From the NCBI GenBank assembly GCA_030615365.1, contig JAUWZM010000014.1, forward strand, positions 1-44,237: 44,237 nt of DNA, read 5' to 3'. The stretch is from Candidatus Aerophobota bacterium (lineage in GTDB: Bacteria; Aerophobota; Aerophobia; Aerophobales; B3-G15). Each line of letters starts with the position of its first letter. The first letter of the stretch is position 1. The notes under the pieces were generated by a model. It did no database searches. It saw only the letters and a list, made by a program, of their open reading frames with translations, and had not been told where the DNA came from. The translations under genes and the position numbers were made by a program. This document shows, piece after piece, positions 1-7,958 of this stretch.

Positions 1-177
1 AGGAGGCGAAGAATTACAGCTGATACTGCATTACGATTAAGTAAGTTTTTTGGTAATTCAGCCCAGTTTTGGCTTGGGTTACAAAATGATTATGATTTAG
101 AAGAAGAGAAAGAAAGAATAGAGAAAGAATTAGAGAGAATCCCTACGTTAGCCGAGCTTAATATATCTGGAAAATAA
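1..177 (+). CDS. higA: HigA-family antitoxin, 5'-truncated by the window edge
   Basis: The open frame from base 1 to a TAA at 175-177 encodes 58 residues. They include ITADTALRLSKFFGNSAQFW and LGLQNDYDLEEEKE, which match the C-terminal half of the XRE-type helix-turn-helix in HigA antitoxins. HigA binds and neutralises the HigB mRNA-cleaving toxin and represses its own operon. The N-terminus and any higB lie outside the window. The family call is secure. Whether the gene is intact cannot be judged. Confidence 0.85.
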   Translation, partial: RRRRITADTALRLSKFFGNSAQFWLGLQNDYDLEEEKERIEKELERIPTLAELNISGK

Positions 178-233
178 TTATAGGAGAGTCGCTCAAACTT
201 CGCATAACACCATTATAGAAGGAGAGTGTTGAT

Positions 234-332
234 ATGAAGAGAGCGCCATTTCCATTTCCAACAGTCCCGATTACTCCTGAGGATGCAAAAATATATGTTA
301 TTAAAATAGCTTCAATTACATATAGGAGATAG
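234..332 (+). CDS. Possible 32-residue small protein
   Basis: An ATG at 234 has a good ribosome-binding site (AAGGAG at 220-225) and opens a 32-codon frame ending in TAG just before the membrane-protein gene at 337. The peptide begins MKRAPFPFPTVPITPEDAK. I recognise no family. It could be a translated leader coupled to the next gene, or a fragment. The RBS and tight spacing are the only support. Confidence 0.3.
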   Translation: MKRAPFPFPTVPITPEDAKIYVIKIASITYRR

Positions 333-336
333 GTAG

Positions 337-1143
337 ATGAGCAGGATGAAAGAAAAAAGACTATTTAGTAAGGTTGAAAAACTATCAAAGAAATGGTGGT
401 TTTATTTAGTACTATTTATAATTTTATTTGTTCCAAGCATTGCGACGAAAGGATTAGATCCGCGTAATACTTCAGATTTTGTAGTCACTATTTTTCAACA
501 TTCATTAGCAAATTCAATATCACCTATTTATCCAGTGATACAAAGTGTAATTATAGTAGGTATTGTTTTACTATTCATATTTAAAGGTAAAGTAACGCGT
601 ATATTCTCAATTATAGTGGCAGCGAATTATTTACTAATAGCGGTTGTTGATAATGTTGCCATTACTGAGAAATATGGTTTAGGTATAATATTAGGTAATG
701 TACTCGCATTTTCAATAATATCTGTACTATGGATTGGGGAAGTATTTGTAAATAAAAACACATTTAATCGAAGGAATAAAAGTATTCCAATATATATATT
801 TATTATCTTAGCGCTATTTCCATTTTTATTACCAGCTGATACTACTACATTATTACCCTCCATACATATTCTTACATTATTCACTTCAGGATCAGGGGTA
901 TGGTTTTGCTTTGTGACGCCTCTGTACTTATCGCTATTGTTATACTTTTATCCATCCATAAATATAATAATTTTAAGGGTGACAAGTTTTATTGGGCTTA
1001 TCATAGGGCTATTAAACTTCTCAATACATTTCACAACCTACGTAAAAACGAATTGGTGGTATGGAATATTACATTTACCACTCTTCATAATATCTTTATA
1101 TAGTTTGATAATATCTTTGAGGCACAGAGATATTCAAGGCTAA
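337..1143 (+). CDS. Polytopic membrane protein of unknown function
   Basis: This 268-residue protein is almost entirely hydrophobic. It has about eight predicted membrane spans, near residues 20-38, 65-82, 87-107, 114-137, 151-168, 173-205, 208-226 and 243-262, a basic N-terminus (MSRMKEKRLFSKVEKLSKK) and no conserved catalytic motif that I recognise. An AGGAGATAGGTAG sequence lies just upstream as an RBS. The gene sits between an antitoxin fragment and an IS605-type remnant, so it is probably accessory. Its stop codon is immediately followed, in the same frame, by the TnpB remnant. The C-terminus may therefore be altered by that element. Function unknown. Confidence 0.6.
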   Translation: MSRMKEKRLFSKVEKLSKKWWFYLVLFIILFVPSIATKGLDPRNTSDFVVTIFQHSLANSISPIYPVIQSVIIVGIVLLFIFKGKVTRIFSIIVAANYLLIAVVDNVAITEKYGLGIILGNVLAFSIISVLWIGEVFVNKNTFNRRNKSIPIYIFIILALFPFLLPADTTTLLPSIHILTLFTSGSGVWFCFVTPLYLSLLLYFYPSINIIILRVTSFIGLIIGLLNFSIHFTTYVKTNWWYGILHLPLFIISLYSLIISLRHRDIQG

Positions 1144-1257
1144 CTATATTGCCCTTTCTGTGGTCTAATCATAGACCGAGACATTAACGCTGCCCGCAAT
1201 ATTCTAAGGCTCAGACAGAGCCTTCAGGCAGAGGCATTAGTTTCTGCGGTGAACTGA
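1144..1257 (+). pseudogene. tnpB: TnpB C-terminal remnant (IS200/IS605 family)
   Basis: Read in the same frame as the preceding gene, this stretch gives CPFCGLIIDRDINAARNILR and ends with ...SAVN and TGA at 1255-1257. The CxxCG followed by DRDxNAAxNI is the hallmark of the C-terminal zinc-finger and RuvC-III part of TnpB, the RNA-guided nuclease of IS200/IS605 elements. Only about 36 residues survive. The N-terminal domains and RuvC I/II are absent, so it is inactive. The element's right end follows directly. Confidence 0.85.
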
Positions 1258-1290
1258 GAATCTCCCGACTTTAGTCGTGGAGAGTGTCAA
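1258..1290 (+). mobile_element. Right end of an IS200/IS605 element
   Basis: Immediately after the tnpB stop lies an imperfect hairpin, TCTCC-CGAC-TTTA-GTCG-TGGAGA (1261-1283), followed by GTGTCAA. This is the usual form of an IS605-type right end, where the terminal hairpin is recognised by the Y1 transposase and the guide (omega) RNA of TnpB normally ends. The last bases overlap the end of era on the other strand: TCA at 1287-1289 is the era stop codon TGA. No left end or tnpA is seen. Confidence 0.7.
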
Positions 1291-2183
1291 ATTCCATACC
1301 CTAATTTTTTTAAAGGTTCCTTTCGTTTACGCCATTCTTTCTTCACCCCCACTCTGAGGTCTAAATAAACTCGGCAGCCCAGGCGCTCTTCTATCTCTTC
1401 TCGGGCTAACCTCCCTATTTGTTTTATCATACTTGCATTTTTGCCAATAAGAATACCTTTTTGCGAAGAATGCTCGGTGTGAATAATCGCTCGGATATAG
1501 ATTAGATTTTCTTTTCTTTCCTCAAAGCTTTCTATTGTGATTAGCGTTGAATAGGGTATTTCCTGTCGGGTAAGGAGGAAAATTTTCTCTCTGATTAACT
1601 CGGCTACTAAGATGCGCTCAGGTTGATCGGTAATTAAACTGGATGAATAATAAGGAGGATGAGGAGGAAGATATTGAATAACTCTCCCTATCAGGATAGA
1701 GATATTGGTTCCTTTTTGAGCTGAAATGGGAATGATTTGGGTAAAGGGAAAAAGATCTGCATATTCTTTTTGCAAATAATCTAATTGGATTCCTTGCACC
1801 TTATCCATCTTGCTTATAGCTAAAAAAACAGATTTTTTTGTCCCTTTTAGATTCTCCAGGATGAACTTATCTTCCTGTGAGATGGTGAAGGGTTCTACCA
1901 TCACAATTATTAAGTCTATTCCTTCCAGACTTTTAAGGGCCTCTTTGATTATATATCTATCCAGGGGGGTTTTGACCTGATTAAGATTGATTATGCCCGG
2001 TGTGTCCAAGAAAATTATTTGAGCCTCGTCGAAGGTTACTATTCCTTGAATGATATTTCTTGTGGTTTGAGGTCGAGGAGAGACGATAGCAATTTTCTCC
2101 CCTACCAGATAGTTAATTAAAGTGGATTTGCCCACATTGGGTCTTCCTATTAAACTAACAAATCCTGATTTAAATTTTTCCAC
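1287..2183 (-). CDS. era: GTPase Era
   Basis: Era is an essential GTPase that binds the 3' end of 16S rRNA and helps mature the 30S subunit. The 298-residue protein has the G1 loop GRPNVGKST (13-21), G2 QTTRN, G3 DTPG (60-63), G4 SKMD (124-127), and a C-terminal KH domain with GILIGKNASMIKQIG. Length is normal. It is the last gene of spoVG-glnA-era, 17 bases after glnA. Its final codon and stop lie against the right end of an IS605 remnant, so the extreme C-terminus (LGYGI) may have been set by that insertion. The KH domain is complete. Confidence 0.97.
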   Translation of the reverse strand: MEKFKSGFVSLIGRPNVGKSTLINYLVGEKIAIVSPRPQTTRNIIQGIVTFDEAQIIFLDTPGIINLNQVKTPLDRYIIKEALKSLEGIDLIIVMVEPFTISQEDKFILENLKGTKKSVFLAISKMDKVQGIQLDYLQKEYADLFPFTQIIPISAQKGTNISILIGRVIQYLPPHPPYYSSSLITDQPERILVAELIREKIFLLTRQEIPYSTLITIESFEERKENLIYIRAIIHTEHSSQKGILIGKNASMIKQIGRLAREEIEERLGCRVYLDLRVGVKKEWRKRKEPLKKLGYGI

Positions 2184-2200
2184 TTTAATTTTCCATATTT

Positions 2201-3535
2201 TCAGAGGATAGGAAGGTACTGTTCCAGTTCATAAGAGGTAACCTGAGAGCGATATTTTTCCCATTCTATTTTTTTATTCTCTATGAACTTAAAGAATAGA
2301 GAGTCACCCAAAGTTTTTCTTAACCAGTGACTTTTTTCAGCTATTTTTATTGCTTCCCATAAGTTCTCAGGAAGTTGGTCTATTCCTTCCCTGTCCCTTT
2401 CATCTTTACTCATTTCATAGATATTTCTTTCTGTTGGCTTCACGAATTCGTATTTTTTCTCTATTCCTTCTAATCCTGCTGAAAGCATTACGGCAAAGGC
2501 AAGATAGGGATTGCACGCAGGGTCAGGAGACCTTAATTCTACGCGGATGTTTTTTTCCTTTCCTGGCTGGCATAGGGGCACTCTTATCAGATCAGACCTA
2601 TTTCGCAGGGCCCAGGAAAGATATGTAGGAGCTTCATATCCAGGAACTAACCTTTTATACGAGTTAACCCACTGATTGGTAATCAAAGTGAACTCAAGGA
2701 CATGCCTTAGCAAACCAGCAATGTATCTTTTGGCTATTTCTGAAAGGTGGTATTTATCCTCAGGATCAAAGAAAACATTTCTTTCCCCCTTGAAGAGAGA
2801 CTGATTCGTATGCATGCCACTGCCGTTTTCTCCAAAAACAGGTTTGGGCATAAAAGTAGCATACACATTGTGCCGTAAGGCAACTTCCTTGACCATTAGA
2901 CGATAAGTTACCGTGTTATCAGCCATGGTTAAGGCATCAGTGTATCTTAAATCAATTTCGTGTTGAGATGGAGCAGTTTCATGATGGGAGCATTCTACTT
3001 TCATCCCCATTTTCTCTAAGGCAAGCACTGTTTCTTGGCGAAGATTTCTTGCTGCATCCCACGGAATAAGGTCAAAATAACCACCTTTATCTAATCCTGT
3101 TGGAGGTATCTCGGGAGAGTGGAAGTAAAAATACTCCAGTTCAGGCCCTACATAAAAGGTATATCCTAAGTTAGAAGCTCTTTTTAAGGTTTTTTTCAAT
3201 GCATAACGTGGATCGCTCTGACAAAAATTCCCCTCCGGTTCCAAAATATCACAGAACATTCTTGCTGCTACCCCAAGCTCATTGGAATACTGGAGCAGAA
3301 TACAAAAAGTAGAGGGATCAGGCATAGCGATCATATCACTTTCTTCAATTCGAGCAAATCCTTCAACGGATGAACCATCAAAGCCAACGCCCTTCTCTAA
3401 AGCTCCCTCCAGTTCTTCTGCTGTAATAGCAAAACTCTTTAGGGAGCCCAATATATCAGTAAACCAAAGGTATATAAATTTTACTTTTTTCCTTTTCACC
3501 TCTTCTAATACCCATTCCTTAGTCTTGGTAATCAT
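2201..3535 (-). CDS. glnA: Glutamine synthetase, type I
   Basis: Converts glutamate and ammonia to glutamine using ATP in the cytoplasm. The 444-residue length fits the short GSI-alpha type. Visible motifs include DGSSVEGFARIEESDM, the ATP/substrate loop KPVFGENGSGMHTNQSLF, and the RNRSDLIRVP region. The ATG at 3533-3535 has a clear AAGGAAATAAA upstream. I see no adenylylation-site tyrosine context typical of the longer GSI-beta, so feedback or protein-level control is more likely than adenylylation (inference). It lies 41 bases after spoVG in one operon. Confidence 0.96.
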   Translation of the reverse strand: MITKTKEWVLEEVKRKKVKFIYLWFTDILGSLKSFAITAEELEGALEKGVGFDGSSVEGFARIEESDMIAMPDPSTFCILLQYSNELGVAARMFCDILEPEGNFCQSDPRYALKKTLKRASNLGYTFYVGPELEYFYFHSPEIPPTGLDKGGYFDLIPWDAARNLRQETVLALEKMGMKVECSHHETAPSQHEIDLRYTDALTMADNTVTYRLMVKEVALRHNVYATFMPKPVFGENGSGMHTNQSLFKGERNVFFDPEDKYHLSEIAKRYIAGLLRHVLEFTLITNQWVNSYKRLVPGYEAPTYLSWALRNRSDLIRVPLCQPGKEKNIRVELRSPDPACNPYLAFAVMLSAGLEGIEKKYEFVKPTERNIYEMSKDERDREGIDQLPENLWEAIKIAEKSHWLRKTLGDSLFFKFIENKKIEWEKYRSQVTSYELEQYLPIL

Positions 3536-3576
3536 TTTATTTCCTTGATAGATCTTGAATATTAAAGCACTTTAGT

Positions 3577-3828
3577 TTATTCTTGAGTATATTCCTGGAG
3601 AACTTCCCTTTGAATTGTTTCTCTTAATTCTTGGCTGAGAGGATAGGCAGTATCTATAAATTCACCATTGGGTAGTTTGCGTGAGGGCATTGCCACAAAA
3701 GGTCCTTTCCTCCCTTCAATGATTTTTAACCCATGAATGCGAAAAGAATCATCAAAAGTAACTGTTGCCCAGGCTTTAAACCTATCCTTACCGTCAACTC
3801 GTCTTACTTTAACTTCCGAGATCCTCAC
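3577..3828 (-). CDS. spoVG: SpoVG family RNA/DNA-binding regulator
   Basis: The 83-residue protein carries the SpoVG signature: MRISEVKVRR at the N-terminus, then AWATVTFDDSFRIHGLKIIE and GPFVAMPSRKLPNGEF. SpoVG proteins bind nucleic acid and act as broad post-transcriptional or transcriptional regulators. Many carriers do not sporulate, so the name does not imply sporulation here. The start is a GTG at 3828, chosen because AGGAGGGG lies a few bases before it. It is first in the spoVG-glnA-era operon, with a near-consensus promoter about 70 bases upstream. Confidence 0.95.
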   Translation of the reverse strand: MRISEVKVRRVDGKDRFKAWATVTFDDSFRIHGLKIIEGRKGPFVAMPSRKLPNGEFIDTAYPLSQELRETIQREVLQEYTQE

Positions 3829-3895
3829 TCTTCCCCTCCTCCTTGAAATAGTAGTTCACTTGGTGATGCTCTTTTTTTAAAGAGATATCATATTC

Positions 3896-3924
3896 AATGT
3901 AGCATTTAAACTTTTCTCTGTCAA
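3896..3924 (-). promoter_or_regulatory. Sigma-70-type promoter for spoVG-glnA-era
   Basis: On the minus strand, TTGACA (3919-3924) is followed after exactly 17 bases by TACATT (3896-3901), with a TG one base upstream of the -10 (extended -10). It points at spoVG, leaving a leader of roughly 60 bases before the GTG. Confidence 0.7.
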
Positions 3925-3937
3925 TAATATTTTTTTT

Positions 3938-3983
3938 GTAACAGTTCAGGCCACTAAGTCACCAGGGCACAAAGAAGTGATAT
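3938..3983 (-). repeat. Dispersed intergenic repeat B, copy 1
   Basis: The reverse complement of this 46-base stretch matches 9280-9325 at 44 of 46 positions (core GGTGACTTAGTGGCCTGAAC). It is non-coding and sits just upstream of the spoVG promoter. Related short pieces (TTGGTGTCTTCGTGCCTTGG) occur at 4086-4105. Confidence 0.8.
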
Positions 3984-4128
3984 TAATTTATAATATCGTT
4001 AATCTGTTAATGCGTAGAAGCGTAGATGCGTTTTTACTTATCAACTCATTCATGCATTCACACATGAACACATTCACGCATTTATCTTGGTGTCTTCGTG
4101 CCTTGGTGGCTGAATAGTAATTTTTTAT
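3984..4128. repeat. Degenerate intergenic repeat region
   Basis: No gene is seen here. The stretch is made of phrases found elsewhere in the window: ACATTCACGCATTTAT (4070-4085) recurs at 33305-33320, and a GTGCCTTGGTGGC phrase resembles repeat B. Variants of GCGTAGA and of ATTCACG/ATTCATG occur close together and could form weak hairpins. It separates the divergent ends of the spoVG operon and nrdJ. Confidence 0.5.
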
Positions 4129-6399
4129 TTACTCGCACTCTGTGTACCCACAGGATTTACAGACAAAACATCCCCCTTCATACTCAATAGCACTACTTCC
4201 GCATTGAGGACAAGCACCTATCCATTTCCCTGGACCCTGAGCAGTTTCCTCCTTGTTTTCAGAGAAGGTTTTTTCAATTTTGACTGAAGATTCACTCAAG
4301 GGTGAGGAAATCTTCTCTTTTGTTTGATATAGTTCAATAGCTTTGGCTACAGCATCCGCACAGGAGAGCATTTTATTTTTCCCAAATCCCCGGGGTCGAT
4401 CGCAGGTTATCCCTTTGAGTTGTCTCACTATTAGTTCCTGGGAAATACCCGATCTTAAGGCCACAGAAACTAATCTGCCTATGGCCTCTGTTTGAGAGGC
4501 AGCACATCCGCCTGATTTACCTAATTGGGCAAATACTTCAAATGGATTTCCTTCGCTATCTTTATTTATAGTGACGTAGAGATCTCCACAGCCAGTTTCC
4601 ATTTTTATGGTCATTCCATAGGTTACTTTATCCCGAGTTCGGGGAATAATTTCTTTCTTTGATTTTTTTCTGGCCATTCCCATTTGTATTACCTGTTCCT
4701 CTCTGCTTCTATCTCGATAAATAGTTATTCCCTTACACCCTGTTTTATACGCAAGAATAAAAGCTTTTTCAACCTCTTCCTTTCCAATTTCATTTGGAAA
4801 ATTTATAGTTTTAGAAACAGCGTTATCTATATATTTTTGGAAGGAAGATTGCATTTCAATATGATCTTCAAAAGATATATCCATGGCTGTCACAAATATT
4901 CTTCTTACAGATAGAGGAACTTCTGAAATTTGCTGGCAGGAACCTTTATGGTCAAGTATTTTTTTTATCAATTCCGAGGAATAAAATCCTTTTTTTTTGG
5001 CTATTCTTTCAAATTCTTCATTTACATATAAGAGTTTTTCTCCTTCCAATATCTCTTTATGATATAATATGCTAAATAAGGGTTCCATTCCTGAGGAGCA
5101 ATTAGCAATCATACTTATACTTCCAGTGGGAGCAATGGTAGTGGTAGTGGCATTTCTTAGTTTTAATCCTTCTTTTTCCCATGTACTACCCTTGAAGTTG
5201 GGAAATGTCCCTCTTTCTTTTGCTAAATTCTGTGAGGCTTTCTTAGACTCATCTTGAATAAAACCCATTACTCTCTCAGCCAAGCTTAGAGCTTTTTTAG
5301 AATTATAGGGAATACTTAAACTTATCAGCATATCAGCAAATCCCATTACCCCCAAACCGATTTTTCTGTTGGACAGGGTATTTTTAGCAATTTGCGGGAG
5401 AGGATATTTGTTGGCATCAATGACATTATCCAGAAAATGCACAGCAGTATGGACTGTTCTTTTTAATTTTTCCCAGTTGATTTTATCTTTATCTATCATT
5501 TTACCTAAATTAATACTTCCCAAATTACACGATTCATATGGGAGTAGCGGCTGTTCACCACATGGATTTGTTGATTCAATTTTTCCTATGAGAGGGGTAG
5601 GATTATCTTGGTTTATCCTGTCTAAAAAAATTAAACCAGGCTCTCCGTTTTTCCAGGCTCTTTCTGTTATGCTATTCAGCACATCGGTGGCATTAAGTTT
5701 TCCTGAAACTTTTTTGGTGAGGGGATCAATTAAGTTATACTCTTCTCCTCTTTGAGCAGCTTCCATAAATTCATTGCTCGCAGCTACAGAAATGTTAAAA
5801 TTGTTTAAACTTCCCTCTTTTTCTTTAGAGGTAATAAATTCTAAGATATCAGGGTGATCCACATTTAGTATTCCTATATTAGCTCCACGTCTTTTACCAC
5901 CCTGCTTAATTGCCTCGGTACTGGCATTAAAAACCTTCATAAAAGAAACCGGGCCACTTGCTACCCCTGAGGTTGTACCAACAAGGCTTCCCTTGGGTCT
6001 TACCCTGCTAAAGGAAAATCCTGTTCCTCCACCACTTTTATGAATGAGAGCTGTCTGTTTTATGGTCTCATAAATGGAATCAATAGAATCGTCTATGGAT
6101 AAAACAAAACAGGCAGAGAGTTGTTGCAAAAAAGTGCCAGCATTCATTAAAGTAGGGGAATTAGGTAAGAATTCTAGTTTAGACATAATTTGATAAAAGT
6201 CATCTTCGCTTTGTTTTACCTGCTGAGAGCTTTTTCCATACATTTTATCTATAGCAGCCACATTGGTGGCTACTCTTCTAAACATTTTTTCCGGGGTTTC
6301 TATGATTCTCCCCTCCTTATCCTTTTTCAAATATCTTTTTTCCAGAACTTTTAAGGCATTGCTTGATAGACTTATTCTCTCATCAGAATCTTTATTCAT
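4129..6399 (-). CDS. nrdJ: Adenosylcobalamin-dependent (class II) ribonucleotide reductase
   Basis: Makes deoxyribonucleotides from ribonucleotides using coenzyme B12 to generate a thiyl radical, so it works with or without oxygen. The 756-residue protein has the first redox cysteine at C97 (QQLSACF), the radical site NPCGEQPL (278-285, C280 and E282), the partner C291, and the phosphate-binding GCKGITIYRDRSR region. The C-terminal tail is Cys-rich (C730, C733, C744, C747, C750, C755), as in the B12-dependent family where it rereduces the active site. No N-terminal ATP-cone is visible, so overall activity control by dATP may be lacking (inference). AAAGGAGATGG precedes the ATG. It follows thi4 by 39 bases. 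Confidence 0.95.
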   Translation of the reverse strand: MNKDSDERISLSSNALKVLEKRYLKKDKEGRIIETPEKMFRRVATNVAAIDKMYGKSSQQVKQSEDDFYQIMSKLEFLPNSPTLMNAGTFLQQLSACFVLSIDDSIDSIYETIKQTALIHKSGGGTGFSFSRVRPKGSLVGTTSGVASGPVSFMKVFNASTEAIKQGGKRRGANIGILNVDHPDILEFITSKEKEGSLNNFNISVAASNEFMEAAQRGEEYNLIDPLTKKVSGKLNATDVLNSITERAWKNGEPGLIFLDRINQDNPTPLIGKIESTNPCGEQPLLPYESCNLGSINLGKMIDKDKINWEKLKRTVHTAVHFLDNVIDANKYPLPQIAKNTLSNRKIGLGVMGFADMLISLSIPYNSKKALSLAERVMGFIQDESKKASQNLAKERGTFPNFKGSTWEKEGLKLRNATTTTIAPTGSISMIANCSSGMEPLFSILYHKEILEGEKLLYVNEEFERIAKKKGFYSSELIKKILDHKGSCQQISEVPLSVRRIFVTAMDISFEDHIEMQSSFQKYIDNAVSKTINFPNEIGKEEVEKAFILAYKTGCKGITIYRDRSREEQVIQMGMARKKSKKEIIPRTRDKVTYGMTIKMETGCGDLYVTINKDSEGNPFEVFAQLGKSGGCAASQTEAIGRLVSVALRSGISQELIVRQLKGITCDRPRGFGKNKMLSCADAVAKAIELYQTKEKISSPLSESSVKIEKTFSENKEETAQGPGKWIGACPQCGSSAIEYEGGCFVCKSCGYTECE

Positions 6400-6438
6400 A
6401 AATATACCATCTCCTTTTATGATTTTACTTTCAATAAA

Positions 6439-7212
6439 TTAGAGGTTTTTTAAAATAAGTTCAGCTACTTTCTGGCCAGAAAGTAGCATGCCTCCAAAGA
6501 TAGGACCCATTCTGGGAGCTCCGTAAACAACTTGGGCAGCCATTCCACTCACATAAAGCCCTGGATAAACTTCTTGGGTATTCTCTACAATAGTGCTTTC
6601 TCCTTTTTCAGCCCACATAGGACCCTCTCCCACTATTTTACCTGCAGGGGTATTTAATCTTATCTCATCTCTTTGCTGAAGCTTTTTAACCACTGCACAG
6701 TCATGGCCGGTCGCATCTACTACTGCCTGACATTTCATAGTTAAAGGATCAACGGGTAGGTGAGAGGATCGAATCGTTTCCCAATTTATCACTAAGCCAC
6801 ATATCCTTTTATCCTTCATCATCACATCTTCCACCCCTATAAGGTTAAATATCTTTACTCCTTTTCTGATGGCTTGTTGGGTAAGAGCAGCAACAGCTTC
6901 TAAGGAATTGGCTAAGTAATACCCTTCTTTATACTTTACGTATCTTATCCCCACCTCATCTAATATTTTCGTGGCAGGAGTTTGAACGACAATCCGGTTA
7001 AACATCATCCCTCCCCCTGACATTCCTCCTCCCACTTTAAGATTTTTTTCAAATATCACTGTTTTAATTCTTCTTTTCGCTAAATAAAAACCAGCTACTA
7101 AGCCAGCTGGACCTGCTCCAGCAATGGCAACCTGAGTTTCCAGAGACTCCAAAAAATCTTTGGTAAAGTCTTCCACGATAGCTCGTGAAATTACCACATC
7201 ATCCAGTCGCAT
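6439..7212 (-). CDS. thi4: Thi4-type thiazole synthase
   Basis: Thi4 proteins make the thiazole half of thiamine from NAD and glycine plus sulfur. This 257-residue protein has the dinucleotide site GAGPAGLVAGF (32-42), the glycine-rich GGGMSGGGMM (61-70), VVDATGHD (164-171) and the C-terminal GAPRMGPIFGGMLLSG. At the sulfur-donor position, just before VDP, I read proline (P153 in SSHLPVDPL). The Cys-type enzymes have Cys there and the archaeal sulfide-using enzymes have His. The nearest His is H151, two residues earlier. It could still use free sulfide, or have a changed role. It lies upstream of nrdJ in the same direction. Confidence 0.88.
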   Translation of the reverse strand: MRLDDVVISRAIVEDFTKDFLESLETQVAIAGAGPAGLVAGFYLAKRRIKTVIFEKNLKVGGGMSGGGMMFNRIVVQTPATKILDEVGIRYVKYKEGYYLANSLEAVAALTQQAIRKGVKIFNLIGVEDVMMKDKRICGLVINWETIRSSHLPVDPLTMKCQAVVDATGHDCAVVKKLQQRDEIRLNTPAGKIVGEGPMWAEKGESTIVENTQEVYPGLYVSGMAAQVVYGAPRMGPIFGGMLLSGQKVAELILKNL

Positions 7213-7363
7213 CTTTTTCTCCTTTACGCTTTTTTAGTAATGATATTGCCTTTCTCGACTCAATTGGGTCTTTGTCTTTCTAAGAATTCATTGTAATTGT
7301 TTTCTGAAACAAAGCAAATTTTTTTAACTATCCCATTGTGACCCAGTAGGTGAACTGTGAGAT

Positions 7364-7768
7364 TTAAAAAAGAATTTCTATAGCTTTATAAGGACAAGCA
7401 GGAGCACACATTCCACAAATAATGCATTTCTCTTCGCTAAAACTTACTGTTCTTTTCTCTCTTTCTACTTCAAAAGCACCTACGGGGCATAAAGCTACAC
7501 AAGCTGTGCAGCACACACATTTATCTTTATCCCACTTTATCTGTTGAGCTAAGGGTTTTACTTCTACTCCCAACTCGATGAGATAGTTTATACCACGATT
7601 TAGGCTATCTTTCTCTCCACTTATTTCTACATCCAGCTTTCCCTCTTCATAAGGAACGATCTTTGCCTTTAAAATATTGATTACCAAATTGTAGTTTTTG
7701 ATTAATCTGTAGGTGATAGGCTCACTAACAAGTTCTTGAGGAAAAATTAAGGCCACTTTTTTTTTCAT
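7364..7768 (-). CDS. NIL-domain ferredoxin (two 4Fe-4S clusters)
   Basis: The 134-residue protein starts with an NIL domain (KKVALIFPQELVSEPITYRL) and ends with two 4Fe-4S motifs, CVCCTACVALCP and CIICGMCAPACP. I chose the ATG at 7768 over the one at 7786 because GAAGGAGAAGATT immediately precedes it, and the longer form would add only MPKEKI. NIL domains also occur on methionine ABC transporters. In methanogens the NIL-ferredoxin MA1822 works with a COG1900 protein in homocysteine synthesis from sulfide. No COG1900 gene is in the window, but a UPF0280 (COG2122) gene of the same proposed pathway is at 13665. Role here inferred. Confidence 0.88.
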   Translation of the reverse strand: MKKKVALIFPQELVSEPITYRLIKNYNLVINILKAKIVPYEEGKLDVEISGEKDSLNRGINYLIELGVEVKPLAQQIKWDKDKCVCCTACVALCPVGAFEVEREKRTVSFSEEKCIICGMCAPACPYKAIEILF

Positions 7769-7796
7769 AATCTTCTCCTTCGGCATTACAAAGTAA

Positions 7797-7893
7797 TGTC
7801 AAAACTTAATCACAGAGAACGCAAGTAATAAGTAATAAGTAATGAAGTTTTTACCTATTACCCATTACACATTACCCTTCACGCATTAACCAC
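7797..7893 (+). repeat. Dispersed intergenic repeat A, copy 1
   Basis: This stretch contains CACAGAGAACGCAAGTAATA, then TAATAAGTAAT-type units and TTACCCATTACACATTACCC. The same order recurs at 9214-9278 (CACAGAGAATGCAAGTAATA...). It is non-coding, sits between the NIL-ferredoxin and trxB, and carries internal near-direct repeats of AGTAATA. Confidence 0.75.
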
Positions 7894-7910
7894 TGAGGAC
7901 TATAACTGTT

Positions 7911-7942
7911 CAGTCACTAATTATTGGGATAATTCGTGACTG
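7911..7942 (-). terminator. Hairpin downstream of trxB
   Basis: CAGTCACtAATTAT-TGGG-ATAATTcGTGACTG forms a 7+6 bp stem with one mismatch and a four-base loop, 16 bases past the trxB stop. There is no clean T-run, so it may act as an RNA-stabilising or weak terminator hairpin. Confidence 0.5.
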
Positions 7943-7958
7943 AGGAGTACTTTTACTT

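Noticed and set aside
900..1103. Second-frame open reading inside the membrane-protein gene
   Set aside because: Shadow of a low-complexity AT-rich hydrophobic gene, with no RBS.
3841..4128. A riboswitch (for example cobalamin) near nrdJ
   Set aside because: This region is downstream of nrdJ. The upstream gap is only 39 bases, and no B12-box-like sequence was seen.
5369..5755. Plus-strand 128-codon frame inside nrdJ
   Set aside because: It lies opposite a strongly conserved coding region and has no recognisable protein features.
7797..7893. AGTAATA-type short repeats considered as a CRISPR-like array
   Set aside because: Units are short, contiguous and lack unique spacers. No cas genes are in the window.
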